Assembly (NCBI GenBank): GCA_050309775.1
Contig: JBNRMV010000005.1
Location: 62,001-126,000 of the forward strand
Direction: 5' to 3'
From: DTU072 sp050309775
Lineage (GTDB): Bacteria; Bacillota; Clostridia; Christensenellales; DTU072
Length of the DNA: 64,000 bases
Both the position numbers and the translations under genes were made by a program. Below, in pieces: positions 54,695 to 62,809 of this stretch. A model generated the notes under the pieces. The model was given only the letters and a program-made list of their open reading frames with translations, ran no database searches and was not told the origin of the DNA. Positions within the stretch are counted from its first letter, which is position 1. Every line of letters starts with the position of its first letter.

Positions 54695-55639
54695 TTACCT
54701 CCTTTCAATTATGTAATATGGGCTGGTCAGAGCCAGCGTCAGATTGCTTTTGCCGTCCATTTCTCCTTGAATTTCTATTCTCAAATAGCCTGCTCTGCAA
54801 TCAAGTTCTATGTCTTTTCCGATTGGGTACAAATGCTCGCCGCATGCGTTGCCTTTTATGACGACATTCTTTGCTTTGACGCCAAATTTTTGGCAGAACT
54901 TCGGAAAGTATTCGTTTACCCTTATTTCAAAAATATGCTTTCCGGAATTTAATATGCTGCCGAATGCCGGCCTTTTGCCGTCAACTATGACATCTATTCC
55001 CAGCCCAACAGAAATATATGTGTCGCCGCTCTTTATGCTGTCCAACGGGTTTTTGGCATCGCCTAAAAAAGTAAAAGCGTACGAACCCTCGTCTTTTTGG
55101 CTATGCCAGTCATAGCCATACACGGCGGCAATGCGCCGCCCTTCTTTAAGCAAACGGTCATAAAGTTCCACAGCGCGGAGATTATATTCCGCTTGGTTGG
55201 GCATTCGTTGCGACCATACTTCCAGCGCGGAGATATATTCAAATTTTGTAATTGGAAGTTCCATATAACAGCCCTTGCAAATTGGCGCGCCATAGCGCAA
55301 GGGGTGCGCAATCGTCAGCACAGCGCCAGCTTTTGCGGCTTTTTCTAGAATTTTGTCAATATTCTGTATATCAATTTCGCGCCAATCAACCGCCGTATTG
55401 TTGCCTAGCGCCGTAATGTGTCCAAAAAAAGTCGTCCATTCAATGCCTTTTATTACATTAAGCCCATATTGCTTGCCCATTTTCACAGTCTCCTCCACTC
55501 CCGAAACGGTGTTGTGGTCTGTGACGGCAATGCCGGCATAGCCCCTTTCCTTTGCCGCCATAATAAGGGTTTTTGGCGACATTTCTCCGTCGCTGTGATA
55601 TGTATGACAATGCAGTTCAAAAGGATAATACTTATTCAA
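54695..55639 (-). CDS. PHP-domain metal-dependent phosphoesterase (catalytic half of a CehA/McbA-like protein)
   Basis: 314 residues. Four PHP motifs are visible: ELHCHTYHSDGEMSP at the very N-terminus, IAVTDHNTVSG, an acidic/His site in IKGIEWTT and TIAHPLRY, and YGYDWHSQKD. These bind two or three metals for phosphoester hydrolysis. In CehA/McbA-family proteins this domain follows a ~140-residue beta domain; here that domain is encoded by the preceding overlapping gene (55632-56075). Confidence 0.87.
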   Translation of the reverse strand: MNKYYPFELHCHTYHSDGEMSPKTLIMAAKERGYAGIAVTDHNTVSGVEETVKMGKQYGLNVIKGIEWTTFFGHITALGNNTAVDWREIDIQNIDKILEKAAKAGAVLTIAHPLRYGAPICKGCYMELPITKFEYISALEVWSQRMPNQAEYNLRAVELYDRLLKEGRRIAAVYGYDWHSQKDEGSYAFTFLGDAKNPLDSIKSGDTYISVGLGIDVIVDGKRPAFGSILNSGKHIFEIRVNEYFPKFCQKFGVKAKNVVIKGNACGEHLYPIGKDIELDCRAGYLRIEIQGEMDGKSNLTLALTSPYYIIERR

Positions 55640-56075
55640 AACTGACCTCTAAATCAAATTCAACAAAAGGTGTGACAAAGTGAAATGCTGAAACGGTGAC
55701 GCTCCAACGCCCTTTTTCTATCGGCTGCGGCAAAAAACCTCTGCTACTTTTTTGGGCGGTAATTTTGTGAATTTGTTTGGCGCAGAAACGATGCGCCGTA
55801 CCCACAAAGCCTTGCGGACTGTCAATTGACAGCGTAAGCATATTTTTCAGGGGCAAGTATTCTTCCAACTGACTGTCCTCATACTTTGTTCCAGGCTGAT
55901 AAACCGCCATGCCCTGACGGATAAGTTCAATGGCTCTGTTGTTGTCCTCCAGCTTTGACGGTGAAAAACCAAAGCGTACGCAAAGCTCTTTGCCGTCATG
56001 CGGTAAATCAAAGGAAAAATAAAGGTGCTTGCAGCTTTCGGCAGTCAGCCGTCTTTGCTCTTTTAGAACTATCAT
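55632..56075 (-). CDS. Stand-alone N-terminal beta domain of CehA/McbA-type metallohydrolase
   Basis: 147 residues, no enzymatic motif. The ending RGFLPQPIEKGRWSVTVSAFHFVTPFVEFDLEVSF matches by pattern the N-terminal beta-sandwich of CehA/McbA proteins (gYlpGpi.pG.W.i.lg.y). The gene overlaps the PHP gene by eight bases and is in another frame, so the two parts are separate polypeptides, by ancient fission or a frameshift. Its own ATG overlaps the PfkB stop as ATGA. Confidence 0.65.
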   Translation of the reverse strand: MIVLKEQRRLTAESCKHLYFSFDLPHDGKELCVRFGFSPSKLEDNNRAIELIRQGMAVYQPGTKYEDSQLEEYLPLKNMLTLSIDSPQGFVGTAHRFCAKQIHKITAQKSSRGFLPQPIEKGRWSVTVSAFHFVTPFVEFDLEVSFE

Positions 56076-56971
56076 CTTTTCTCGTCTTTATAAAAGGTGT
56101 CTATATATTGCATTATGTCGGCTCTTGTGCCTCTGTACGGGCCGGGCGCTTCCATTTTTGCCGAAACCGTTGCGGTGGCAACAAGCAAAGCGTCTTCAAG
56201 GCTGCTGTCAAGTCTTTCGGTAATGTAAGCGGCAAAAGTGGTGTCGCCTCTGCCGCTTCTGCCGCTTAGATTGCGCGCCTTTATGGGGCAGGTTGCCAAT
56301 GTCTTGCCGTCATATGCCAGCACTTCGGTGTTGTGAGTGATGACCACTTCTTTGGCGCCCCATTCCACAAAGAGTTTTGCGGCGGCAACTCTGTCGCTCA
56401 AACCTGTAAGTATCTCGGCTTCTGCTGCATCGGTTTTCAAAAAATCTATGTACGGCATCAACTGCCTTTTTTCTGCCCAATCTTCAAAATACATAGCTCC
56501 GCTGTTTTTGTCTGCGTGGCGCAACAGCGCCTGAACATCAACGGCTACTTTTCCCCGCTTTGACAGCTCTTTTATCAATTTTCCGTCAAAATCTCCGTAT
56601 ATCAGCCCGGCAAGGTGATATACCTTTGCTTCAACATCGGGAATGTCCTCAATCCTGAAGGGGTCGCCCTGAGATATGCACTCGCAGGTACGCCGCTCCT
56701 TGTCGGCGGTATGGTACTTGTTGCGTATAGAAGTGGACTGCGCCGACGGTATGAAATATATGTCCTCCTTGGGTATGACAAGTTCCGTTAGTCTTGAAAT
56801 ATCCTTTTCGCTGAGTTTTGTCACGGCTCCCACCTTGCGCCCCAGCGCATAAGCCGCCGCTGAAGAATATATCACCGCTCCACCTACTTCAATAATAAGG
56901 TTGTCAAGATAGTCTATATTATAATCCAATGAAATATGACCGATTGTCAAAGTGTCGTATTTTTTCCGCAT
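56072..56971 (-). CDS. PfkB/ribokinase-family carbohydrate kinase
   Basis: 299 residues from MRKKYDTL; an earlier start would lie in the promoter -10. N-terminal GGAVIYSSAAAYALG (substrate/glycine-rich region), the SRSGRGDTTFAAY anion hole with catalytic Asp near the C-terminus, and LKTDAAEAEILTG support the family. Substrate could be a sugar, inositol or nucleoside; the neighbouring phosphoesterases (PHP and GDPD) hint at polyol phosphates, an inference. A GGAG lies 14 bases before the ATG, a long spacing. Confidence 0.85.
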   Translation of the reverse strand: MRKKYDTLTIGHISLDYNIDYLDNLIIEVGGAVIYSSAAAYALGRKVGAVTKLSEKDISRLTELVIPKEDIYFIPSAQSTSIRNKYHTADKERRTCECISQGDPFRIEDIPDVEAKVYHLAGLIYGDFDGKLIKELSKRGKVAVDVQALLRHADKNSGAMYFEDWAEKRQLMPYIDFLKTDAAEAEILTGLSDRVAAAKLFVEWGAKEVVITHNTEVLAYDGKTLATCPIKARNLSGRSGRGDTTFAAYITERLDSSLEDALLVATATVSAKMEAPGPYRGTRADIMQYIDTFYKDEKR

Positions 56972-57007
56972 AATTGTACTTTTTACTCCAAAACATTTTA
57001 TGAAACA

Positions 57008-57036
57008 ATTATACAATTTCTATGCCTAATAAGCAA
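57008..57036 (-). promoter_or_regulatory. Promoter of the PfkB-PHP-GDPD operon
   Basis: TTGCTT, 17 bases, TATAAT on the minus strand, giving a leader of about 30 bases. Confidence 0.65.
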
Positions 57037-57152
57037 GTTGAAAAAAACTTCATGCTACACAAGTTATTCATGCGGCTTTTGAAAAGTGTCTTGCGCCCTA
57101 TTTGTATCTTTCGGGCGGATTTCTGAACCTGAACGCTATCCGCGGTATTTAC

Positions 57153-57183
57153 AAAAAAAAATCGCGCAATTGCTTGTGCGATT
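57153..57183 (-). terminator. Terminator of tRNA-Ser
   Basis: Stem AATCGC-G-CAA / TTG-T-GCGATT around a TTGC loop (57160-57183), followed on the minus strand by eight T residues. It starts 23 bases past the tRNA CCA end and separates it from the PfkB operon. Confidence 0.85.
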
Positions 57184-57206
57184 CTTTGGCGCAGCGGTCA
57201 CGCTGC

Positions 57207-57298
57207 TGGCGGAGAAGCCGGGATTTGAACCCGGGCTACGTTTCTCACGTACTACTCCCTTAGCAGGGGAGCCCCTTCAGCCGCTTGGGTACTTCTCC
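57207..57298 (-). tRNA. tRNA-Ser (anticodon GCT)
   Basis: 92 bases including an encoded CCA (57207-57209). The acceptor stem GGAGAAG/CTTCTCC, anticodon stem CTCCC/GGGAG with loop CTGCTAA (anticodon at 57262-57264), a long variable arm (TACGTGAGAAACGTA) and T-arm GCCCGGG-TTCAAAT are all present. The long variable arm confirms a class II tRNA; it reads AGC and AGU. Confidence 0.97.
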
Positions 57299-57321
57299 AA
57301 TCCTATTTTATATGCTATAAG

Positions 57322-57350
57322 ATATTAACACACGCATGTGCCTTTGTCAA
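57322..57350 (-). promoter_or_regulatory. Promoter of tRNA-Ser
   Basis: Consensus TTGACA, 17 bases, TAATAT on the minus strand, 24 bases upstream of the tRNA 5' end. Confidence 0.8.
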
Positions 57351-57431
57351 ATATTTTTTAATAGTGCTTTTGCTGTGATTAAGATTTATTCATCAGAGTT
57401 GCAATGACATATACTTTATGCCGAATTGCGG

Positions 57432-58484
57432 TTATGTCATTGCCGGTCTTGACCTGTCGGCGATATCCCCTGCATCAAAAAAATTCTCTGTTATCCTGGA
57501 CGGGTATTTCAACATTGTAAAGCCGTCAAAATTCATTCTTTCGCTGATTAAACATTTGTCGGAAAATGTGGTATTCATATTTTTACACACGCTGCAATAT
57601 ACATTAAAGCCGCTTGCCTGAAGCAATCTGAACCTGTCGTCTTTGGCAGAAAACTGCGTACCGTAAGGCGCAATGAAAATATTGCTCTTGCCCACAATCG
57701 GCGCTACTTCGGCATTCCATTTGTTTATGTCGGCTTTCAACTTTTCAAGGGTTATGCTGCCGTCTTTGAAACTGTTTGAATGAGAATAACTGTGACAAGC
57801 AATGTTCCAGCCCTTTCTTTTTAGCGTGTCAGCAACTTTTTTTGCTTGCGCAAACGCCATATCATATGCAGCGCCTTGCAGAGAGTCCGTGCGGTATCCG
57901 AACACGCCCTGATAGCCTGTCACCGCCACAATGCCCTTTGCTCCCTTAAATGAGAAATCCGGATACTTTTTTACAAAACTTTCAACAATGGGAACGACAT
58001 CTCCTTTATAATCCGTAAAAGTTCTGTTTGCGTATGTCACCTTTGTTGCCAGATTGCCCTCAACATCGACACATAGGCAGTCGGCAAAGCCGTCACCTTT
58101 CATATATTCATAATAATTTACATCATCGATTGATATTATCAACGGTTTTTTGCCTTTTGGAAAGAGAAAGGGCTTGCCCTGCGCCTGTCGTACGGTGTTT
58201 ATCTCGACAAGAACAAAATTATTTTCATATAACTTTGGCAAAATGCGCTGAAATTCATCTCTTGTCGTCATCCAGTTGTTGTACCCGTCCGACTTGTATC
58301 CCCTGAACGCCAATTCCGGATAGAGTATCAGACTGTGAAAAAATATGTGATAAACCTTGCCGCTGTAAGGCGCAAGGTCTTGACTGCTGTCCAAAGCATA
58401 AACCTGCGTATTTTCGCCAAAAAAGGCTAACGGAAGCGACAAACAGAGCGTAAAAAGAAAAACGGTAAATATCAGTTTTTTCAT
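57432..58484 (-). CDS. Secreted polysaccharide deacetylase-like (NodB fold) protein
   Basis: 350 residues. A signal peptide (about 3-29) precedes a NodB-type barrel. ISIDDVNYY supplies the catalytic and metal Asp pair, CHSYSHSN the HxxxH metal ligands (about 237-243), and APYGTQF the substrate-groove motif. Members remove acetyl groups from peptidoglycan, chitin or other cell-surface polymers. No wall-binding domain is seen. It lies 57 bases downstream of the FAD oxidoreductase gene. Confidence 0.83.
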   Translation of the reverse strand: MKKLIFTVFLFTLCLSLPLAFFGENTQVYALDSSQDLAPYSGKVYHIFFHSLILYPELAFRGYKSDGYNNWMTTRDEFQRILPKLYENNFVLVEINTVRQAQGKPFLFPKGKKPLIISIDDVNYYEYMKGDGFADCLCVDVEGNLATKVTYANRTFTDYKGDVVPIVESFVKKYPDFSFKGAKGIVAVTGYQGVFGYRTDSLQGAAYDMAFAQAKKVADTLKRKGWNIACHSYSHSNSFKDGSITLEKLKADINKWNAEVAPIVGKSNIFIAPYGTQFSAKDDRFRLLQASGFNVYCSVCKNMNTTFSDKCLISERMNFDGFTMLKYPSRITENFFDAGDIADRSRPAMT

Positions 58485-58541
58485 AACTTTATTATGTGCT
58501 GATTTGCCGTTTTCTATATTAAATCTGTTGTAAGGTTATAT

Positions 58542-59858
58542 CTAGATATATTTCCGCATTTTATTTTGCCACTCCGCCACCTGCCGCTCGTCATAAACCG
58601 CAGGTATTTCTTGGGCGCATGATTTTGCGTCTTTTGAGCGTTGTACGGCGCCTTTGAGTTTCAAAAGCGCATTCAGCTTGGTGATGCCTCTTTTTATCTT
58701 GCCGAACAAAACAGCCTTTGACATTTCTATTTCTTGACCGTTTGCGCCTGCGGCAAGTTCGTCCGCCGTAAGGATTTGTTTATCAAACAAGAAGTCTATC
58801 GCCGAAGGAGCATAGCTCAACAAACAGTTCTTTATTGCGCTTATGGACGCCATTCTTGCTCCCACAGCTTGAAAATACTGCACCTGATATGTCCAAAGGT
58901 TTTCTGTAGAATACTCTTCACCTCTTTCGTCTATGTCAATAATGGTTTCGGCAAGTATCTTTCCTGCAAAAATTGAGTTGGTAATACCCGAGCCGTTCAA
59001 GGGTATGGGCATCGACACCGCATCGCCGACTCCGCCAAAGTTTTTGCCGACAAGCTGCAAAAATGTTGATTTCAGCGGAATGTCAACAATTTGTCCGCCG
59101 CGCAGTATCTTTGTACCAATAGACGGTTGCGCCTTGCGAAGCAGCTCCACAGCCTCATTTACTTTCGCCATATCCAAAGGCTCAACGCTGCCGATAAGCA
59201 CATCAGCCATGCCGTCAGTAAGTTTGAACCAAGCAATGCCTTTCAGTCCGGCAAATTTGAAATATGTATTGAACCTTTCGGGGTTGGTTATCGGCGCGCC
59301 CTCCACCAATTCAAAATATGCGCGGAAGGTATGGAAAACATCGTTGTCTCCATAATCGGGCGCCATATTGTAGCTTTCGGGCAGTCCGCGAATAACCGGA
59401 GAATACATGCCGGCGCTGTCAATGACAAAATCGGCGGTTATCTCCTCTCCGTCAACAACAAGCCCTGCCACTACTCCATCTTTTATCAGCGGCGCCGATA
59501 CGCTTTTTTGAAAGACAATCTTTGCGCCTTTGTTCAAAGCGTTGTTTATAAGATATTTATAAAGCACCTTTCTTTCTATTTCCAGCTCCTGTTGGTCAGG
59601 CGGCATATCATAAGATATGCTTGTGCGCAGGGATGGGGCAAAAAAGGTAGCCTCTTTTCTCATGTGATAGCTGTTCGGGTCATATTCGGTTATGCCGGCA
59701 TATTCAAATGTGCGGTTATTCATGGTGTCATGCCAGTCATGCCCAAGTTTTTCTCTGGGCTTTTTTTCAAAAACCGTCACATCATAACCTTTTTGCGCAA
59801 GATAAGCCGCCGCCACCAGTCCGCCGTGTCCGGCTCCGCCTACAACAATCTTTTTCAT
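58542..59858 (-). CDS. FAD-dependent oxidoreductase (geranylgeranyl-reductase/FixC-like)
   Basis: 438 residues. The N-terminal dinucleotide fold VGGAGHGGLVAAAYLAQKGYDVTVFEKK is the FAD-binding GxGxxG with the acidic ribose ligand (the pattern spans residues 5-32). FVIDSAGMYSPV is the central DG-like motif, and GVGDAVSMPIPLNGSGI the C-terminal FAD phosphate-binding segment of the PHBH/geranylgeranyl reductase group. It may reduce isoprenoid lipids or hydroxylate an aromatic; substrate not known. It follows the lysophospholipase-like gene by 18 bases, consistent with a lipid role. Confidence 0.82.
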   Translation of the reverse strand: MKKIVVGGAGHGGLVAAAYLAQKGYDVTVFEKKPREKLGHDWHDTMNNRTFEYAGITEYDPNSYHMRKEATFFAPSLRTSISYDMPPDQQELEIERKVLYKYLINNALNKGAKIVFQKSVSAPLIKDGVVAGLVVDGEEITADFVIDSAGMYSPVIRGLPESYNMAPDYGDNDVFHTFRAYFELVEGAPITNPERFNTYFKFAGLKGIAWFKLTDGMADVLIGSVEPLDMAKVNEAVELLRKAQPSIGTKILRGGQIVDIPLKSTFLQLVGKNFGGVGDAVSMPIPLNGSGITNSIFAGKILAETIIDIDERGEEYSTENLWTYQVQYFQAVGARMASISAIKNCLLSYAPSAIDFLFDKQILTADELAAGANGQEIEMSKAVLFGKIKRGITKLNALLKLKGAVQRSKDAKSCAQEIPAVYDERQVAEWQNKMRKYI

Positions 59859-59876
59859 ATTACCTCCGTTTCTTCT

Positions 59877-60794
59877 TTATTGCTTGTTTTCAATACATTT
59901 GTCAAAGAATCCGACAATATCCGCAACAATGCTTTGCTTTTCATAATCGCCGATAAGTTCGTGCCGTACTCCTTCATATAGGCGCATTTTTACATTCAGC
60001 CCATACTTTTTATAGGTGTCAAAGAGTTTTTTCACCTTGGCGCCCATGCCGCCCAACGGGTCGCAAGCGCCGCTCATTATGAATATAGGCAAGGTTTTGT
60101 CTATCTTTTTCAACTGCTTTGGCCTGTACGCTTTTGGCAACTCACGCATCATGGAATAATAAAATCCATGTGACATAACAAAGTTGCAATATGGGTCGGC
60201 ATTATATTTTTCGACTTTGCTTATATCTCTGCAAAGCCAGACGTTGTCAAGGTTTTCTGTGGCAAAATGCTTGTTGTTGGACTTAAATGTCATTTCAAAC
60301 ATCATTTTGTTGGGTTGCTCCATTTGGTAACACAACCGCTGCGCCGCAGTAAGCAACCGTCCAGCAAAAAGTTTTGCCCTGCCCATATGCGCCGAACCTG
60401 ACATAATGACGCCGTCAAGCAAGTCACCCTCCACGCTTAAGTACCTTTGCGCCAAAAAAGAGCCGTAGCTGTGGGCAAACATAACAATGGGCAGCTCATA
60501 TCTCTGCTTGAGCATTTTTGTTATGGCTATTTCGTCAAAAAGGTTTTCTTGAAAGTTGTGTTTGCCGGCAACCCCCAACCTGTCTAGCCCGGCAGTTTTG
60601 CCATGCGGTCTGTGGTCGTCACCAAAGGCAATATAACCATGTTTGTTCAACTCCCGGGCAAACTCATCAAAGCGCTCCATATGCGAGGTCATGCCATGTA
60701 CAAGCTGTACAACGCCTTTTGGCTGTTCAACTTCGTCCCATAATGCGCAAACAAGTTTTTTCCCGTCGTAACTTATAAATTCAATTTCTCTCAT
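59877..60794 (-). CDS. Alpha/beta-hydrolase, lysophospholipase/monoacylglycerol lipase type
   Basis: 305 residues from MREIEF (a TTG four codons upstream is also possible). HGMTSHMERFDEFA, the nucleophile elbow FAHSYGSFLAQRYL with Ser in AHSYGS (first Gly is Ala), SGACDPLGG supplying Asp and VRHELIGD supplying His give a full catalytic triad of the Hydrolase_4 family. No signal peptide, so it acts in the cytoplasm on membrane-derived lysolipids or acylglycerols. Confidence 0.88.
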   Translation of the reverse strand: MREIEFISYDGKKLVCALWDEVEQPKGVVQLVHGMTSHMERFDEFARELNKHGYIAFGDDHRPHGKTAGLDRLGVAGKHNFQENLFDEIAITKMLKQRYELPIVMFAHSYGSFLAQRYLSVEGDLLDGVIMSGSAHMGRAKLFAGRLLTAAQRLCYQMEQPNKMMFEMTFKSNNKHFATENLDNVWLCRDISKVEKYNADPYCNFVMSHGFYYSMMRELPKAYRPKQLKKIDKTLPIFIMSGACDPLGGMGAKVKKLFDTYKKYGLNVKMRLYEGVRHELIGDYEKQSIVADIVGFFDKCIENKQ

Positions 60795-60823
60795 ATACCC
60801 ATCCAAATATCATTATGCCAAAC

Positions 60824-60853
60824 ATTATATCATATTTATTCATTGCTTTTCAA
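60824..60853 (-). promoter_or_regulatory. Promoter of the lysophospholipase-oxidoreductase genes
   Basis: TTGAAA, 18 bases, TATAAT on the minus strand, about 30 bases before the start. Confidence 0.55.
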
Positions 60854-60907
60854 TAGCAATGTTTTGCTTTTATGCCATACTTTGCCAGTGGCGGCGTCAA
60901 AAATTTC

Positions 60908-60968
60908 TTGACTATTGGGCTACTCTATGTAATAATCACATTGATAATTTATTTTTTTAATTTATCAT
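60908..60968 (+). promoter_or_regulatory. Promoter region of the decarboxylase pump genes
   Basis: Two overlapping possibilities on the plus strand: TTGACT (60908-60913) with TAATAA 16 bases on, or TTGATA (60941-60946) with TATCAT (60963-60968). Either could serve; the second leaves a leader of about 25 bases. Confidence 0.45.
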
Positions 60969-60997
60969 AAACAAAAGAAACTAGCAAGGAGCATCTT

Positions 60998-62131
60998 ATG
61001 GATTTTCTCGTAGAGGGATTGCGTAACATAACAATTCCCATGGTAGCTATGTGGTTAATTGGCGGAACACTCATTTATCTTGGCATAGCAAAAAAAATGG
61101 AGCCTGCGTTGCTTGTAGGACTGGGTTTTGGCGCAATACTTGTTAACCTGCCCTTATCCGGAGCCATAAACCAAATTATGGGCGACAACATGCAAGTAAA
61201 CGGCATTGTCGAATGGCTGTTCAAGGTAGGCATTGAGGCAAGCGAGGCGCTGCCACTGCTGCTTTTCATAGGCATTGGCGCAATGATTGACTTTGGACCG
61301 CTTCTCTCCAACCCCAGATTATTTTTATTCGGCGCAGCCGCGCAGTTCGGAATATTCCTCACCCTCTTTATTGCGGGATTTTTCTTCCCCTTGAAAGACG
61401 CCGCATCCATATCGATTATCGGAGCCGCCGACGGTCCGACCGCCATACTTGTTTCTCAGATATTAAAAAGCGAGTATATGGGCGCTATCGCCGTTGCGGC
61501 ATATTCATATATGGCTCTGGTGCCGATTATTCAGCCGCCCATCGTAAAGTTGATTACCACAAAATCAGAAAGACAAATACGCATGCCCTACAACCCGAAG
61601 AATGTCAGCAAAATAACAAAACTGCTGTTCCCCGTTATAGTAACGGTTATTGCCGGTCTGATTGCTCCTGCGTCAGTGTCGCTGGTCGGATTCATAATGT
61701 TCGGCAATCTGCTGCGTGAATGCGGCGTGCTGGACAGCATAGCAAAAACCGCCAGTACGGAGTTCAGCAATATCATAACTTTGCTGTTGGGCTTGACCAT
61801 TTCTTTCTCAATGAAAGCCGAAAACTTTATTCGCTGGGATACCCTGCTTATTATGGCGCTGGGACTGTTTGCCTTTGTATTTGATACCATAGGCGGAGTC
61901 ATGTTCGCAAAGCTCATAAACCTTTTCTCAAAGAAAAAAATAAATCCCATTATCGGCGCTGCAGGAATTTCCGCATTTCCCATGGCTGCCCGTGTGGCGC
62001 AAAAACTGGCGCTGACTGAAGACCCGCAAAACCACATACTTATGCATGCCGTAGGCGCAAACATTGCCGGGCAAATAGGCTCGGTTGTGGCAGGCGGCGT
62101 TGTGCTGGGCATGATAGCCCAAATGTTGTAA
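60998..62131 (+). CDS. Sodium-translocating decarboxylase beta subunit
   Basis: 377-residue membrane subunit that couples decarboxylation of carboxybiotin to sodium export in oxaloacetate, methylmalonyl-CoA or glutaconyl-CoA decarboxylases. About nine hydrophobic segments; the family signature GAADGPTAILVSQIL (about 145-160), the conserved IIQPP and the C-terminal AVGANIAGQIGSVVAGG are intact. RBS AAGGAG. A 51-residue gamma-like protein follows. No alpha (carboxyltransferase) or biotin carrier gene is present in the window. Confidence 0.94.
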   Translation: MDFLVEGLRNITIPMVAMWLIGGTLIYLGIAKKMEPALLVGLGFGAILVNLPLSGAINQIMGDNMQVNGIVEWLFKVGIEASEALPLLLFIGIGAMIDFGPLLSNPRLFLFGAAAQFGIFLTLFIAGFFFPLKDAASISIIGAADGPTAILVSQILKSEYMGAIAVAAYSYMALVPIIQPPIVKLITTKSERQIRMPYNPKNVSKITKLLFPVIVTVIAGLIAPASVSLVGFIMFGNLLRECGVLDSIAKTASTEFSNIITLLLGLTISFSMKAENFIRWDTLLIMALGLFAFVFDTIGGVMFAKLINLFSKKKINPIIGAAGISAFPMAARVAQKLALTEDPQNHILMHAVGANIAGQIGSVVAGGVVLGMIAQML

Positions 62132-62147
62132 TAGGAGGACAAACAAT

Positions 62148-62303
62148 ATGATTTCTGCATTTTCCACAGCATTAGTAGACGAAACCCTTTTGCTTCTCGG
62201 CGGCGGAATGCTGGGTGTATTCCTTGTCATAGGCATCATAATGGGCGTTGTTTATTTTTTGAATTATGTCACCAACAAAAAGAAAGACAAAGCAAAAGAA
62301 TAA
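62148..62303 (+). CDS. Small OadG-like (gamma) membrane subunit of the sodium pump
   Basis: 51 residues: MISAFSTALVDETLLLLGGG then a single membrane helix (about 13-38) and a Lys-rich tail (NKKKDKAKE). AGGAGG sits nine bases upstream and the gene starts 17 bases after the beta subunit stop. Position, size and topology match OadG/MmdD-type gamma subunits, which hold the alpha and beta subunits together. A terminator follows directly. Confidence 0.78.
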   Translation: MISAFSTALVDETLLLLGGGMLGVFLVIGIIMGVVYFLNYVTNKKKDKAKE

Positions 62304-62331
62304 CATTTTTCTTTGATTCTCATTCCAAAAC

Positions 62332-62359
62332 AAAAAGAGGCTGCCTAGCCTCTTTTTTT
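62332..62359 (+). terminator. Terminator of the decarboxylase pump genes
   Basis: AAAAAGAGGCT / AGCCTCTTTTT, eleven base pairs with a GCCT loop and a T-run to 62359. Confidence 0.92.
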
Positions 62360-62395
62360 CATTAAATGCTATTCCGCTTTGTTGGACAACAATCC

Positions 62396-62521
62396 CTAAA
62401 GTGTCTTGTCCTTGTCCTTGTTTTTTGCCCGCTTTTTTGCGGCAAACAGCGTATAAAAAAATCCGCCTGTGAAACAAAGCGCAAAAATAACTGCAATGAT
62501 AATCCAATATTTATAATCCAT
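62396..62521 (-). CDS. 41-residue single-helix membrane protein
   Basis: MDYKYWIIIAVIFALCFTG begins a single hydrophobic helix (about 5-28), followed by a basic tail, KKRAKNKDKDKTL. AGGGA lies eight bases upstream. The layout (helix plus Lys/Asp-rich cytoplasmic tail) is similar to the OadG-like protein on the other strand, but no family is recognised. It is downstream of rubredoxin, behind the latter's terminator. Small genes of this type can be spurious, but the ribosome binding site and clean topology support it. Confidence 0.55.
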   Translation of the reverse strand: MDYKYWIIIAVIFALCFTGGFFYTLFAAKKRAKNKDKDKTL

Positions 62522-62546
62522 TTTGTGTTCCCTGTGCGGTATTTGC

Positions 62547-62572
62547 AAAAAAACCACATTGCGTGGTTTTTT
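62547..62572 (-). terminator. Terminator of the rubredoxin gene
   Basis: AAAAAACCAC / GTGGTTTTTT, ten base pairs with an ATTGC loop, flanked by an A-run on the plus strand, so the minus-strand transcript ends in seven T residues. Confidence 0.85.
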
Positions 62573-62601
62573 GCCGTTCTGCTTTATGTTTTTTTTGACT
62601 G

Positions 62602-62742
62602 TTATTCGTCGAGTAGTTCGAACTCATCTTGGGGCGCTCCGCATACCGGGCAAACCCAATCTCCGTCGAGGTCGGCGAATTTTACGCCCTCTTCTTCTTC
62701 GTCATAGACATAGTTGCAGATTGTGCAAATATATTTTGCCAT
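62602..62742 (-). CDS. Rubredoxin
   Basis: 46 residues from MAKYICTIC. AGGAGG is seven bases before this ATG; a start 42 bases upstream is excluded. CTIC and CPVCG ligate a single iron; the acidic surface (DEEEEG, DEFELLDE) is typical. A cytoplasmic one-electron carrier for oxygen or peroxide reductases of anaerobes; no partner reductase is adjacent. Monocistronic, with promoter and terminator. Confidence 0.96.
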   Translation of the reverse strand: MAKYICTICNYVYDEEEEGVKFADLDGDWVCPVCGAPQDEFELLDE

Positions 62743-62771
62743 TTTGTTGCCTCCTAACTTATGGTAATTAT

Positions 62772-62800
62772 ACTTTAGCATCAAAACAGCATTGTGTCAA
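62772..62800 (-). promoter_or_regulatory. Promoter of rubredoxin
   Basis: TTGACA, 17 bases, TAAAGT on the minus strand; a TATAAT (62767-62772) overlaps the -10 region one half-turn further. Confidence 0.6.
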
Positions 62801-62809
62801 TATGGTATT

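Noticed and set aside
59091..59981. 296-residue open frame on the plus strand opposite the FAD oxidoreductase
   Set aside because: Shadow of the minus-strand gene; no family motif and no start signal.
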